A DNA stretch of 60,771 nucleotides from Domibacillus tundrae (GCF_000970675.1 NZ_LAJA01000022.1:1-60771); one strand, 5' to 3'; shown: positions 8,490 to 16,832, counted from the stretch's first letter. Notes: generated by a model not told the origin, from the sequence alone. Translations and numbers: made by a program.

Positions 8490-8790
8490 TGACATTGGTG
8501 CCGAAGTTGTGAAAGAGGCACTTTCAAAATAAAAGGCATGCAACATTTTGATGAAATATGAGAATGAATTCACGCTGTAAGAATCTTGCTGGAAATGTGA
8601 CCAAACTCCCATATAAGAACGGGGTTTCTTACATAATCTGCGGTGCAGTGCTTGCGCTGCATGGATGGCTAACGAGCAGGTTAGTTGAAGAAGGATTGTC
8701 TATATGTATCGCAGAATAATTACATTAAAGATGTTTACAAGAAAGGAAAGTGAATTATTTGAATGTTAAGTACACTCATTTAAATCGATT

Positions 8791-8886
8791 CCCGATAATG
8801 AGATATTAGAGGGCCTTATGCAATTACACAATATCACTTTTGGTGGTTCTGAAGATTTGGTTAAACAAAGTGAACATTTAAAATAA
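8791..8886 (+). pseudogene. GNAT acetyltransferase N-terminal fragment
   Basis: Reads PDNEILEGLMQLHNITFGGS, then EDLVKQSEHLK and a stop. LH-x-x-x-FGGS-x-x-L resembles the start of a YitI-like GNAT N-acetyltransferase. The acetyl-CoA binding half is absent. Assignment is tentative. Confidence 0.4.
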
Positions 8887-9156
8887 GTCATTTGAAAAAC
8901 AATAATATTGTTTAATCCATTCTTGAACTAACGCACTCTTTAGCTCAAGAATGTGAGACATAATTATTATTATGTTGCATTCATAACCGATAAACAAAAC
9001 AGGCTCTATCCTTTGATATTGAAGGGAGGGCGCTTTTTTTCTATATAACAAGTAACCTTAATGTAGCGTTTTAGATATTTACGTTTTATTTAATACAATA
9101 TAATGAATGAAAACAGGAAGTTTTTATGACAGCAAAAAAGGATGAAAACGGAACAT

Positions 9157-9300
9157 ATGCAAGAGGATGAAGATAAGGAGAAAGCAGCTTACACGGTTCG
9201 TATGCTTGCTGATATGTACGATGAGTATATTTTATTTATACATGGCGTACATATGATGAATGAGGATGGATCATTTGTGGAGGCTGGATACTATGAGTAA
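9157..9300 (+). CDS. Small acidic protein, phage-like
   Basis: A 47-residue acidic reading frame starting MQEDEDKEKAAYTVRMLADM. It has only a weak ribosome site. Its last codons overlap the start of the next small gene by 8 bases, a layout typical of phage or plasmid accessory genes. I do not recognise it. Confidence 0.4.
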   Translation: MQEDEDKEKAAYTVRMLADMYDEYILFIHGVHMMNEDGSFVEAGYYE

Positions 9301-9430
9301 TATGATTAAGGTTATTAATGAAGAGGGAACAGTTATACGGTGTAACGTTGTTGCGTGTCAAGATGGAATAGGATTGCAAGAGGTGAATGCATGTGAGGCA
9401 GATGGCCGAGCCGTTCATGTGTGGATATGA
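9293..9430 (+). CDS. Small hypothetical protein
   Basis: A 45-residue frame (MSNMIKVINEEGTVIRCNVV...) with a good GGAGG site 9 bases before the ATG at 9293, overlapping the previous frame by 8 bases. Composition looks like real coding DNA. No family recognised. Together with its neighbours it looks like a small phage-derived cluster. Confidence 0.5.
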   Translation: MSNMIKVINEEGTVIRCNVVACQDGIGLQEVNACEADGRAVHVWI

Positions 9431-9471
9431 TTAGCATTACATAACAATTAACAGGAGAGTGAATAGACATC

Positions 9472-9654
9472 ATGTTAAAATTTATCGTAGTTTATACTGT
9501 TAATGAAAAGATTGAAATATCTCAGTTTGAGTCTGACAGTTTGCACAATGCACAGATAATAGCAGGTGAACACTTTAAAGAATTGTCCGCTTTCCATAAA
9601 GAAGAATATAATATTATAAGTATTGATCAACTTGAAAACATTCCAGTGATTTAA
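9472..9654 (+). CDS. Small hypothetical protein, phage-like
   Basis: Sixty residues (MLKFIVVYTVNEKIEISQFE...). An AGGAG site sits about 13 bases before the ATG at 9472. The regular alternation of hydrophobic and charged residues suggests a small alpha/beta fold. No family recognised. Third of three consecutive small same-strand frames. Confidence 0.55.
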   Translation: MLKFIVVYTVNEKIEISQFESDSLHNAQIIAGEHFKELSAFHKEEYNIISIDQLENIPVI

Positions 9655-9885
9655 TATGAAAGTGTGAAGCTGTCCTTTATTGGATGGCTTTTTATTTATA
9701 TGCTGCTAGGAACTATTAAAGCTTACGTAATATACTTCCATCAAATTATTTTTACTAAGACAGGTACAAACCATTAATAAAAAAATGATTTTAAGTGATA
9801 AAGCATAATCCCATCAAGTCAAAACGGCGTATTTTTTCTAGCATTTGATACTCGATAAATATCAAAAAAATGTTAATCATAGATA

Positions 9886-9938
9886 CCCTGGTAAAAAAGG
9901 ATGCTTAATCTAAAGCATCTTTTTTTACCAGGGTAAAC
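9886..9938 (-). terminator. Long inverted repeat, bidirectional terminator
   Basis: ACCCTGGTAAAAAAGGATGC pairs with its complement at 9917-9938 across AATCT, leaving an unusually long stem with A and T runs built into the arms. It ends 9 bases inside the thioesterase reading frame, so its arm includes the gene's stop codon. Confidence 0.7.
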
Positions 9939-10437
9939 CGGTACCAAAATCCTTTGCCAGGCTGTCGCTTTCTTTTCTTCTTCTTTTGCGGTTTTCGGCT
10001 CTTTCTGCTGCTGTATTAAATAACCCTTTTTCCATATTTGTTTCAGGGACCACCTGGGGAACGGGTGTAGTATTCCCATTTTCATCGAGAGCAACCATGG
10101 TTAAAAAAGAAAGTGCGCATACATTCCGTTCTCCCGTTAATAAATCCTCTGCAATGACTTTCACGAATACTTCCATTGAGGTGCGGCCTGTATAAGTTAC
10201 AAATGCCTCAAGGCAAACCGCGTTCCCTTCATAAATGGGATGGAGAAAGTCAACAGAATCAGTCGAAGCCGTTACTGTGCTTCTTCGAGAATGACGCATG
10301 GAGGCGATGGAGGCTATATCATCTATATAAGCCATTAGCTTGCCTCCAAACAAGGTTCCATGATTATTCGTATCTGGAGGCAATACGACACTGGTTTTTA
10401 CTACGAATGAATCCCGGCACTTTTTTTCTTCACTCAT
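9925..10437 (-). CDS. ykhA: Acyl-CoA thioesterase, hotdog fold (YkhA-like)
   Basis: A 170-residue single hotdog-domain acyl-CoA hydrolase. The conserved NHGTLFGGKLMAYIDDIASI block holds the helix with the catalytic aspartate, and VDFLHPIYEGNAV follows. It closely resembles YkhA-type hydrolases of Bacillus. An Arg/Lys-rich C-terminal tail follows the domain. I start it at the ATG at 10437, 8 bases from AAAGGTG, instead of 10461. The substrate is not evident. Confidence 0.88.
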   Translation of the reverse strand: MSEEKKCRDSFVVKTSVVLPPDTNNHGTLFGGKLMAYIDDIASIASMRHSRRSTVTASTDSVDFLHPIYEGNAVCLEAFVTYTGRTSMEVFVKVIAEDLLTGERNVCALSFLTMVALDENGNTTPVPQVVPETNMEKGLFNTAAERAENRKRRRKESDSLAKDFGTGLPW

Positions 10438-11040
10438 ACTGACCACACCTTTCTTTCTCATTTTTTCTACAGATGTGCGCGATTTTTGAAGCTGCGCAGG
10501 ATATTCCCATCAATTGTTCCATTACAAATCCAGCGGCATAGATGCATTTATAAACAGGACCATTCACGGCCTTTTTATTCTTCCTCTTCCTTTTTAATTA
10601 CCTTTACGTGCTCGTATGTTTTTTTAGCTATCATTAATAGTTGATCGTCACTCATTTGTAATTCAGATTCTGTTGAATCCTTGTTACTTTCATTTGGCAA
10701 AGAGTCTCCACCCCTTTCTCAACAACAAGTATTAACATTATTTCTTTAATTAAATCAAAAAACAGAAAAGTGTATCATATCTTGGAAAGTCCATATGTCC
10801 TGCGATGAAGCCGCTGTCAAAAAAAAGCGTAGCTGTTCAGCCTGGCCTGAGTAGCTGCAACGCGTGTTAATGTAAAAAACAAGCTATCTAATTCAAATGA
10901 AAAATATAGACGGCAGGTTAGTGGAAGAAGAACCTTGTTCTCCGCGGAACTGACAAGTTTGAACCAGCCGCCTGTAACTAGTGGAATATAGCTTACGGCC
11001 AATACATAAGGTTAAGTAAAGGGAAGGAAGGTGAAGCTTA
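10438..11040. other. Intergenic region with one small frame
   Basis: About 600 bases. Contains a 41-codon minus-strand frame (10575-10700) and a GC-rich stretch before the DUF948 gene. No other supported feature. Confidence 0.5.
10575..10700 (-). CDS. Small charged protein
   Basis: Forty-one codons from TTG at 10700, 8 bases after GGGGTGGAG. The protein is highly charged, with an acidic serine/threonine-rich N-terminus and the tail VKVIKKEEEE; the centre MSDDQLLMIAKKTYEHV is helical. No family recognised. Confidence 0.45.
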   Translation of the reverse strand: MPNESNKDSTESELQMSDDQLLMIAKKTYEHVKVIKKEEEE

Positions 11041-11505
11041 GTGATTATTAAGATCAGCGTAGCCAGCGCGTCAGCTGCTTTTGTTTGTGTGGCTGCTAAA
11101 TTAATCCAAACACTCGGGGAAACCCAGCTCACAATTGCGGAATTGAAAAATAGCGTCAACAGCCTGACAGTAGAATCACAAAGGTTGATCCATTCCGCCG
11201 AACAGGTCACTGTCGATATCCAAAGTAAAATTAAATTCCTTGATCCGTTGTTAGAATCTGCCCAGGATGTAGGTGAAGTGGTTCATAGTGTAACCGATAA
11301 AGTAAAACAGAGCGGGATCGTTCAAAACAACGAGACTCCTCCAAGCGAAACCATTGACACTAATCATCAGCCAGCAATTACTGCCTGGAAAGCGCCTGTC
11401 GAAGACCTTCCTGCAAGTGCAGACATTTATACACCAGATAACGATGGTCATGTAAACACAATCACATCTACATCAGATGGGATCGTGAAGCTTAGAATTA
11501 ATTAA
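11041..11505 (+). CDS. DUF948 protein with shortened membrane anchor
   Basis: A 154-residue DUF948-family protein, related to general stress proteins such as YtxG/YoxC. The heptad-rich LGETQLTIAELKNSVNSLTV and DPLLESAQDVGEVVHSVTDK blocks match the paralogue at 11737. Its N-terminal hydrophobic stretch is several residues shorter and lacks the basic cap seen in the paralogue, so anchoring is in doubt. The C-terminal 60 residues are unique and low complexity. Start is GTG at 11041 after GGAAGGTG. Confidence 0.8.
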   Translation: MIIKISVASASAAFVCVAAKLIQTLGETQLTIAELKNSVNSLTVESQRLIHSAEQVTVDIQSKIKFLDPLLESAQDVGEVVHSVTDKVKQSGIVQNNETPPSETIDTNHQPAITAWKAPVEDLPASADIYTPDNDGHVNTITSTSDGIVKLRIN

Positions 11506-11736
11506 TCGTGTATTCACTCCATTTCACCTGAAGTATGGACGTGTTACACAAACTTTATATTTAAGTCGCATACGAATACTGTTTTCCGAATGTAACGGGA
11601 AGCAATTTTCGTATTTTTTGTTTTTGCATGAAAAGTTATAAGGAGAAGCTGAAAAGGGGAGCGATCATCAAGTGTATAAGAAAGGAATATCTGCAGGGCT
11701 TGTACATAAAATCGTAAAAAGGGAGGGTTTCTTTTT

Positions 11737-12111
11737 ATGACTATTGAATTCAGTGTTGCTGCCATCGCTATAGCCTTCATCTTGCTGGTTGTATTTTTAA
11801 TCAGGCTGTTTCAAAAGGGAGTGGTCACGCTGGGCGAAACCAACCGTACCCTTGTTGAGGTGAGGAATGCGGTACATGGCCTGACACAAGAATCCAGTAA
11901 GCTGATCCATACAGCCAATGAGGTAACGGTCGATGCCAAACATAAAATGCGGACAGTCGATCCGCTGCTGGAATCTGCCCAGGATGTGGGTGAGGTGCTT
12001 CATAACATCACAAACACGGTAAAACAGGCAGCCAACTCTCGAGGGAATGGAGTTCCGCCCCGTGCAAACAAAACCAAAACCCCGTCCAACCCTAAGAGGA
12101 ATATCCGGTAA
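11737..12111 (+). CDS. DUF948 family membrane-anchored protein
   Basis: A 124-residue protein with one N-terminal transmembrane helix (residues 5-23), then a long helical segment with LGETNRTLVEVRNAVHGLTQ and DPLLESAQDVGEVLHNITNT, and a basic, proline-rich tail. It is a tandem paralogue of the gene 230 bases upstream. B. subtilis members are general stress proteins of unknown role. A GGGAGGG ribosome site precedes the ATG. Confidence 0.85.
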   Translation: MTIEFSVAAIAIAFILLVVFLIRLFQKGVVTLGETNRTLVEVRNAVHGLTQESSKLIHTANEVTVDAKHKMRTVDPLLESAQDVGEVLHNITNTVKQAANSRGNGVPPRANKTKTPSNPKRNIR

Positions 12112-12266
12112 AAAATGTTGCTCAGTGTAGACCTTCTGAAAGGTGGATGGAAAAAACGTCCGTTTTTAGGATGGAATAATTTACAAAAAAGATATCATGG
12201 TTGGAAAGAAAAAATGTGCAGTTTATAAAAAAGACATTCCGAGCGCTCTATTTCTTATGAATCAGC

Positions 12267-12293
12267 ATCCCGCCAAACGAAGAAGTCATGATT
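12267..12293 (+). pseudogene. ackA: Acetate kinase (ackA) C-terminal scrap
   Basis: Nine codons, IPPNEEVMI, match the acetate kinase C-terminal motif IPTNEEVMI, then the frame diverges. Around 30 of 40 bases match the fragment at 2876-2915 by eye. It is also followed by the same type of CCTCTT...AAGGGG stem as at 3068, which supports common origin. Confidence 0.6.
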
Positions 12294-12331
12294 TTGGTTA
12301 TGTAAAATTACGGATTAAATGTCACCGATGA

Positions 12332-12380
12332 ACTCCTCTTGTTGTGTTGAAAACCAACACACGATAAGGGGTTTTTTTTG
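12332..12380 (+). terminator. ackA-type terminator stem
   Basis: TGTGTTG pairs with CAACACA and CTT with AAG, followed by eight T residues. Similar to 3068-3111. Confidence 0.6.
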
Positions 12381-12481
12381 TTAGGAAAATGGTTTTTACA
12401 CTAAGCCCAGCATTTTCCCCGTATAAATTCTCCTCACTCATTCAAAATATAAATAGCAAATTGCAAATAGAAAGGAGCTGG

Positions 12482-13066
12482 ATGAACATGAAGAGAAACT
12501 CGCTCCTCATGGTGCTGACATTGTCATTCATGAGTGTACTGATTGCTGGCTGTGCCGCCGAAGGTCAAGCAGGAGGTCAAGCCAATTATGACGAAACAAA
12601 AAAAATGGTCATTGATATATTAAAAACAGATGATGGAAAAAAAGCGCTCCAGGAAGTATTAAAGGATAAAGAGATCAAGCAGGCTCTTGTCATGGACGAA
12701 CAGGCTGTAACAAAAACCATTCAAACGACCTTAACATCTGATCAAGGGAAAGAGTTTTGGAAAAAGGCCTTTGAGGACCCGAAATTTGTGGAAAGCTATG
12801 CAAAAAGCATGCAAAAAGAACACGAAAAAGTACTGAAAGGCTTAATGGCAGATCCGGACTATCAGAAAATGCTAACAGACGTTTTACAAGACCCTGAGAT
12901 GCAAAAAACGATGCAGGAAGCCATGAAAAACCAGGAATTCAGAAAGCATCTTCAGGACGTGATCAATGAGACGTTATCAAGTCCTTTGTATAAAGCCAAA
13001 ATAGAAGAGACGTTATTAAAAGCAGCGGAAGAAGCCGGGAAACAAGGACAAGACGGCGGAAGCTAA
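12482..13066 (+). CDS. gerD: Spore germination lipoprotein GerD-like
   Basis: A 194-residue secreted lipoprotein resembling GerD, the scaffold that clusters nutrient germinant receptors in the spore inner membrane. A signal peptide ends in the lipobox VLIAGC (Cys about residue 25). The mature part is almost all charged helix with repeating KxxL-type segments (for example MQKTMQEAMKNQEFRKHLQD). It has no enzyme motif, as expected. Start is ATG 12482 or 12488, close to AAAGGAG. A terminator-like stem with TAAGAGGGTTTTG follows at about 13122-13155. Confidence 0.85.
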   Translation: MNMKRNSLLMVLTLSFMSVLIAGCAAEGQAGGQANYDETKKMVIDILKTDDGKKALQEVLKDKEIKQALVMDEQAVTKTIQTTLTSDQGKEFWKKAFEDPKFVESYAKSMQKEHEKVLKGLMADPDYQKMLTDVLQDPEMQKTMQEAMKNQEFRKHLQDVINETLSSPLYKAKIEETLLKAAEEAGKQGQDGGS

Positions 13067-13117
13067 CATAATTTTAATTTTTGTAAACAGAAGTGAATAA
13101 GGATCGTTGTATAGTCT

Positions 13118-13156
13118 TAATCCCTCTTACGCATGACAGTAAGAGGGTTTTGTTTT
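13118..13156 (+). terminator. gerD terminator
   Basis: CCCTCTTACG pairs with GTAAGAGGG, followed by TTTTGTTTTGG. Confidence 0.7.
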
Positions 13157-13293
13157 GGATAAAAAAGAATAGGTAACCACTAATTCCTTTTATTACCATA
13201 AATGGTGCATATTAATAGGTTTAACTTGTAGATATGTAAATTTGTTGATGATAGTATTTAAAAGGGTTTTTAGTTTAGAGGAGGAATTTTTGA

Positions 13294-14262
13294 ATGAAAT
13301 GGGCAATAAAATGGCTTCTTGCCGGAGCACTTTCTTTTGGACTGGCGGCTTGTGGGGAAGCAGACATTGAAAAAGTATCGGATGACGCCACGTCCGAGAA
13401 AACCGAAGAAAACTACAAGGCCAAAAAGAACCTGAACGAAGATGAAAAGCTGGCGCTTGAATTTTATCAGGTGTATATGAAAGGGACAGACGCAAAAGCA
13501 AAAGAACAATTTGTCAGTGAAAAAGTCTATGCAGACACGGCTCTGTTATTTTCTTTTGGTGCCGATGAGGAAGGTTCTGACGATTTTAATGATCTGAGAG
13601 TCATTGAATCCATACATAAAAAAGAAGAGGGCGAAGAAGCCACACTGGTTCTTGTTCACTCGACGGATCAGGAAGGAGGATTAGAAGAATCAATCGCTGC
13701 CTTAATTAACGGGAAATTTGTCATGGCATACGGCCCGTTTGCGGAAGAGGCTGAATACAGAACCGCTTTTGAAGACCTGAGAAGTGAGTTTAAAGCGGAC
13801 ATTCCAACAGAAACAAAAGAAGCATTAGCAAATGCAGAAACCGAAGAACAAGAAGCGAATGACGTGTTTGAAGAAACGTATAAGGTCGGCGATAACGTCA
13901 GCATTGATGGTGTGGAAATCACAATTAAGTCAGCTAAGTTTACAGATGCAGCAGAATACGGTGAGCCTCAAAAAGGTAAGGTTATCACGTTAGAAGTCGC
14001 AGTGAAAAACAACTCGGAAGAAAATGCTTATGTCGATAATACCGAATTTACCATTTCAGACGCTGAAGGCAATATGCATGAGCAATATTACAGCTACGAT
14101 GATACGAGCTTCAGCAATGAAGTGAAAGTCGGCAAACAATACGCCGGCAAAGTAGCGTTTGACGTACCGGAATCGGACTCGTACGAAATCTATTATGAGC
14201 CGTCCTTCTCGATGAATGAAGGAGAAATTAAGTTCGTTGTATCAAAAGAAGAATTGCAATAA
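13294..14262 (+). CDS. Lipoprotein with C-terminal DUF4352 domain
   Basis: A 322-residue lipoprotein. The signal peptide ends in the lipobox FGLAACG. The middle part (about 40-190) is an acidic helical domain resembling DUF5068; the C-terminal 120 residues, starting YKVGDNVSIDGVEITI, are a beta-sandwich of the DUF4352 (Telokin-like) type. It is expected on the outer face of the membrane; its role is not known. GAGGAGG site before ATG 13294. A strong terminator follows. Confidence 0.8.
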   Translation: MKWAIKWLLAGALSFGLAACGEADIEKVSDDATSEKTEENYKAKKNLNEDEKLALEFYQVYMKGTDAKAKEQFVSEKVYADTALLFSFGADEEGSDDFNDLRVIESIHKKEEGEEATLVLVHSTDQEGGLEESIAALINGKFVMAYGPFAEEAEYRTAFEDLRSEFKADIPTETKEALANAETEEQEANDVFEETYKVGDNVSIDGVEITIKSAKFTDAAEYGEPQKGKVITLEVAVKNNSEENAYVDNTEFTISDAEGNMHEQYYSYDDTSFSNEVKVGKQYAGKVAFDVPESDSYEIYYEPSFSMNEGEIKFVVSKEELQ

Positions 14263-14269
14263 TGAATTT

Positions 14270-14318
14270 GAACCCTCTTATGTGTTTGTTTTTTAAACAC
14301 GCAGGAGGGTTTTTTTAT
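14270..14318 (+). terminator. Intrinsic terminator
   Basis: ACCCTCTTATGTGTTT pairs with AAACACGCAGGAGGGT, followed by seven T residues. Confidence 0.8.
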
Positions 14319-14423
14319 AATAAAATATATAATGTTGGGAGCCGCTTATCTTTTAAACGTTCTCTATTAAAAGGTATAATTTGGTGGAGAAGATAAAAAA
14401 ACGTGAAAACTGGGGAAGATAAA

Positions 14424-14671
14424 ATGAAGTTTTGTATGGAGTTTGGTGATACCAATTTTATTGGCTTAGTAAATGCGTGGCAATACAAATCCTTTGTGGA
14501 TGAAGACTGGGAGTTAGACGGTCTCTTGCAGCACTTTTCTCCCGAAATGAAAAAAAGGGACGATTTTGGTGTGTCAGATGACTGAAGAAGGAATTAAACA
14601 TTCGTGGAACGTGAAGTGAGAATCGGAGCAGAAGAACCCGTATCATTTGTAGTGTATTGCTCTTTTTCAAG
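14424..14671 (+). pseudogene. Broken small gene (two frames)
   Basis: A 53-codon frame from ATG 14424 (MKFCMEFGDTNFIGLVNAWQ...) with a GGGGAAG site ends at 14585. In another frame, 14604-14671 reads VEREVRIGAEEPVSFVVYCS, which looks like the same gene's continuation. I infer a frameshifted or internally deleted gene. No family recognised. Confidence 0.4.
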
Positions 14672-15203
14672 CTGAAAGAATATTTCTTTTATTTACATTA
14701 AATGCATACATAGTTCGTCCAAACAAATCATTGGTCATTAATACCCTTATCAGTACTAATAAGGGTATTAATGTGCATTCAAAAATAGCCGCAAGAAGGG
14801 AGGAGCGTGCTTCAAGGAACATGCCTTGATGCAGAGATCCTGCCGGCGGGTGAGACATTCTTTCTTTTTCCGGCCGGTACCGATTATGTGTATGCATTCA
14901 GATTTCCGCAGAAAGGTGCGCATACGGGCTGTTTTGAAAAGAAGAACTTTGGGTAGCAGAAGTAAACGAAGCGCCAAAAATGGCGACCGGAGCCGCCAAA
15001 ACGAACGGTTGAAATCGAAAGAAACAAAATTCACTCTGCAAAACTCATTTGGTGCTGGGATCATTCAAAGAAAATGATCGGAAAAACGTACTTTGTCATT
15101 GCTTATGGATCTGGAATACACATAGATATGTATAAAACCATTGGATAAACCTAAAGAACCGATTTTTTTGAACAAATGAAACTATTTTAAAGGGGTGGCA
15201 GCC
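14672..15203. other. Intergenic region with a coding scrap
   Basis: About 530 bases. At 14818-14951 a frame reads GTCLDAEILPAGETFFLFPA, then GTDYVYAFRFPQKGAHTGCF, and meets two stops; further matching-looking pieces follow to about 15070. This looks like a decayed gene with no family I can name. The direct-repeat-like AATAAGGGTATTAATG at 14756-14772 has a partner ATTAATACCCTTAT at 14735-14748, forming a hairpin. Confidence 0.4.
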
Positions 15204-15521
15204 TTGTTGAGAGAGGGAGAGTGGAAAACAGTAAAAATTGGCGGTATGACAGCCGTTGGATATGTGAGCAATATCGTCCAAAGCGAATTTTACGGCTACA
15301 GGGTTGAATTGACGAAAGTAATTTGGATTACGGATGGTAAATACCTTTTAAGAAAACCATCACCCGGCATCTTCACAGAAGAGCAGCTGGAGCCCATCGG
15401 CGATTTTTGGGATAAGCACCGGGACAAGGAGACGCTGATCGATCTGGCGTTATTAACAGGTGACAAGAAATGGTTTGAAGAACTGACGGGACGAAAACTA
15501 AAATGGCATACCGTGGAATAG
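15204..15521 (+). CDS. Small protein with C-terminal IDEAL-like motif
   Basis: About 105 residues. The N-terminal 60 residues look like a small beta domain (WKTVKIGGMTAVGYVSNIVQ). The C-terminal KETLIDLALLTGDKKWFEEL resembles an IDEAL domain (a short Firmicute motif found in YpiB and similar proteins). TTG 15204 or 15207 is the likely start, 8 bases after AAAGGGG; GTG 15195 is inside that site. Function unknown. Confidence 0.65.
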   Translation: MLREGEWKTVKIGGMTAVGYVSNIVQSEFYGYRVELTKVIWITDGKYLLRKPSPGIFTEEQLEPIGDFWDKHRDKETLIDLALLTGDKKWFEELTGRKLKWHTVE

Positions 15522-15697
15522 TAATTGAACAGCAGTGGACACCAGAAGAAATGGCGAAGAAGCGGTGGGGATTTGCATAAAAAAACAGCCAAAGGGGGCT
15601 CTGACTGTTCTGTGTTACTCGGATATTGCATGAGAGGATGGGGTTTCCTCACTATCAATAGAATGGACAAGTTCAGAAAGTTTTATACAAACAAAGT

Positions 15698-15721
15698 AAA
15701 AAAGCCGAGGAGATCCCCGGC
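15698..15721 (-). terminator. Leftward terminator-like stem
   Basis: GCCGAGG and CCCCGGC flank AGAT, preceded by AAAAAA. One mismatch in the stem. Confidence 0.45.
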
Positions 15722-15802
15722 AAAAAATGAAAAAGGGTTTTTAGAGACGGTTGAAAAGTCGAAAATTAGAAAGTATGCTCATTTCAGAAAAAATTATGCA
15801 AA

Positions 15803-15826
15803 TAAAAAAAGCCAGGTTTCCCTGAC
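15803..15826 (-). terminator. Leftward terminator-like stem
   Basis: GCCAGG and CCTGAC flank TTTC, preceded by seven A residues. Confidence 0.4.
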
Positions 15827-15895
15827 TGTGTATTAGGAAGAACTATAAAAAACTTACCAACAATAAATTTATATGCGGTAAAAAAAGAAATATGC

Positions 15896-15921
15896 AAAAA
15901 AGCCGAGAAAAAGTCCCCGGC
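15896..15921 (-). terminator. Leftward terminator-like stem
   Basis: AAAAAAGCCG and CCCCGGCC flank an A-rich loop; resembles the stem at 15698. Confidence 0.35.
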
Positions 15922-16082
15922 CGTTAAAATATTACTCGCAATTCTATTCTGTCACAATGGAGTTGCATCCAAGGGTGTAGAAATTTTTTTGTCTCTAACA
16001 CCTAAATTAATTTTAGTAATGTTTGAAAGAACCTATCATTTACCTTTCACTGAAAAGCGACTGTTGACTTTGTCTACAATCT

Positions 16083-16106
16083 GAGACCTCATCAAATAAT
16101 GAGGTC
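16083..16106 (-). terminator. Hairpin downstream of SH3b gene
   Basis: GACCTCAT pairs perfectly with ATGAGGTC around CAAATA. It lies 16 bases past the stop of the minus-strand gene. No strong T-run, so a weak terminator or processing stem. Confidence 0.45.
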
Positions 16107-16121
16107 AATGTCATAACTTTA

Positions 16122-16832
16122 TTATTTTCTAGCTAAACGAACTAACTCCTTCTCAGTTTTTCCATTATAAACTGACTTTATGAGCCCCACATTTGGAGCA
16201 AAGTACGTGATATAGCCGTCATCTCTTTTCACCGTTACCACATTTTTGAACGTTCCTGCTCGTGTGGTTAATGTACCATTGATATCCTTTATTCTAGACA
16301 TCGGTAAGTGGTCCCAGTCTTTCCACTTGTTTCCGACTTTTAAAGGATAGGTAATATCAGTGGAAGTATCAGATGAGAGCCAAGTGTTATATAGCCCGGT
16401 GTTATCTTCATATAAAAAGTAAGGATCGTTATTTGAATGAAGCCATTTATCCCAGCCATAATATTTACCTACATAATATGTAGTAAAAGATTCTTGTTCA
16501 TATTCATATGTATAAATCTTTGTTTTATCTTGTAGGTAACTATACATCCGTAGGTACTGAGAAGACACATAAGCTTTTCCTTTTTTATAGCCAATTTGCG
16601 ACCAGCCGTTCTTAGATTGAGAGTAAACCGAAACAGAAGCATTATTTTTTAGTGAACCAATCACTTTATAATTATTTCCAGGTCCGCTTCTAACGTTAAG
16701 AACACCACTACTAATGGTAACGTAACCCAACTTTGAAGAGGCTGCCTCTGAATGAGCAGGGTTAAATTGAAACGCCAATTGTAAAAATAAAATGATGGTT
16801 AAGGAAATTTTAACTAGCTTTTTATACTGCAT
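16122..16832 (-). CDS. Secreted SH3b-domain protein
   Basis: A 236-residue exported protein. A signal peptide (basic KK then ISLTIILFLQLAFQF) ends near residue 29. Residues 32-98 form a bacterial SH3 domain with GVLNVRSGPGNNYKVIGSL and YVSSQYLRMY, a fold that binds cell-wall peptides. The C-terminal 130 residues, including LPMSRIKDINGTLTTRAGTF and YFAPNVGLIKS, resemble a beta-rich domain seen in Bacillus secreted proteins. It is not a recognised hydrolase. A GGAGAGTGGAG site precedes the ATG. Confidence 0.82.
   Translation of the reverse strand: MQYKKLVKISLTIILFLQLAFQFNPAHSEAASSKLGYVTISSGVLNVRSGPGNNYKVIGSLKNNASVSVYSQSKNGWSQIGYKKGKAYVSSQYLRMYSYLQDKTKIYTYEYEQESFTTYYVGKYYGWDKWLHSNNDPYFLYEDNTGLYNTWLSSDTSTDITYPLKVGNKWKDWDHLPMSRIKDINGTLTTRAGTFKNVVTVKRDDGYITYFAPNVGLIKSVYNGKTEKELVRLARK

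Larger units (their letters stand above)
8266..9156. other. Long intergenic region with ackA and GNAT debris
   Basis: About 890 bases. After the terminator come an internal ackA fragment (8402-8458), repeat R copy 2 (8452-8489), a small GC-rich hairpin near 8640 (GCAGTGCTTGCGCTGC), a GNAT N-terminal fragment (8791-8886) and AT-rich sequence. No intact gene is seen. Confidence 0.6.
12112..12481. other. Intergenic region with ackA debris
   Basis: 370 bases. An ackA C-terminal scrap (12267-12293) and an ackA-type terminator stem (12332-12380) lie in the middle. The promoter of the GerD gene probably lies after 12380. Confidence 0.55.
15522..16121. other. Intergenic region with three leftward terminator-like stems
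   Basis: About 600 bases. Stems with A-tracts on their left side occur at 15698-15721, 15803-15826 and 15896-15921, so all would end leftward transcription. A further stem is at 16083-16106. The 103-codon frame at 15525-15836 contains two of these stems and is not credible. Confidence 0.5.

Noticed and set aside
2883-8612. Minus-strand frames 2883-3098 and 8310-8612 sharing FHQI-DLK-HFPA
   Set aside because: The shared part is only repeat R read backwards; the rest of the two frames is unrelated and crosses ackA fragments or a terminator.
2825-13206. Inverted 15-base pair ACCATTTATGGTAAT (2825-2839) and its complement (13192-13206)
   Set aside because: The core is a short AT-rich palindrome that is likely to recur by chance; no element boundaries coincide with both copies.
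14826-15077. 83-codon plus-strand frame rich in Arg and Lys
   Set aside because: A more protein-like reading of the same DNA lies in another frame and is interrupted by stops, so this frame is a shadow of a decayed gene.
15525-15836. 103-codon plus-strand frame
   Set aside because: It runs through two terminator-like stems, is lysine-rich from A-tracts, and has no convincing ribosome site.
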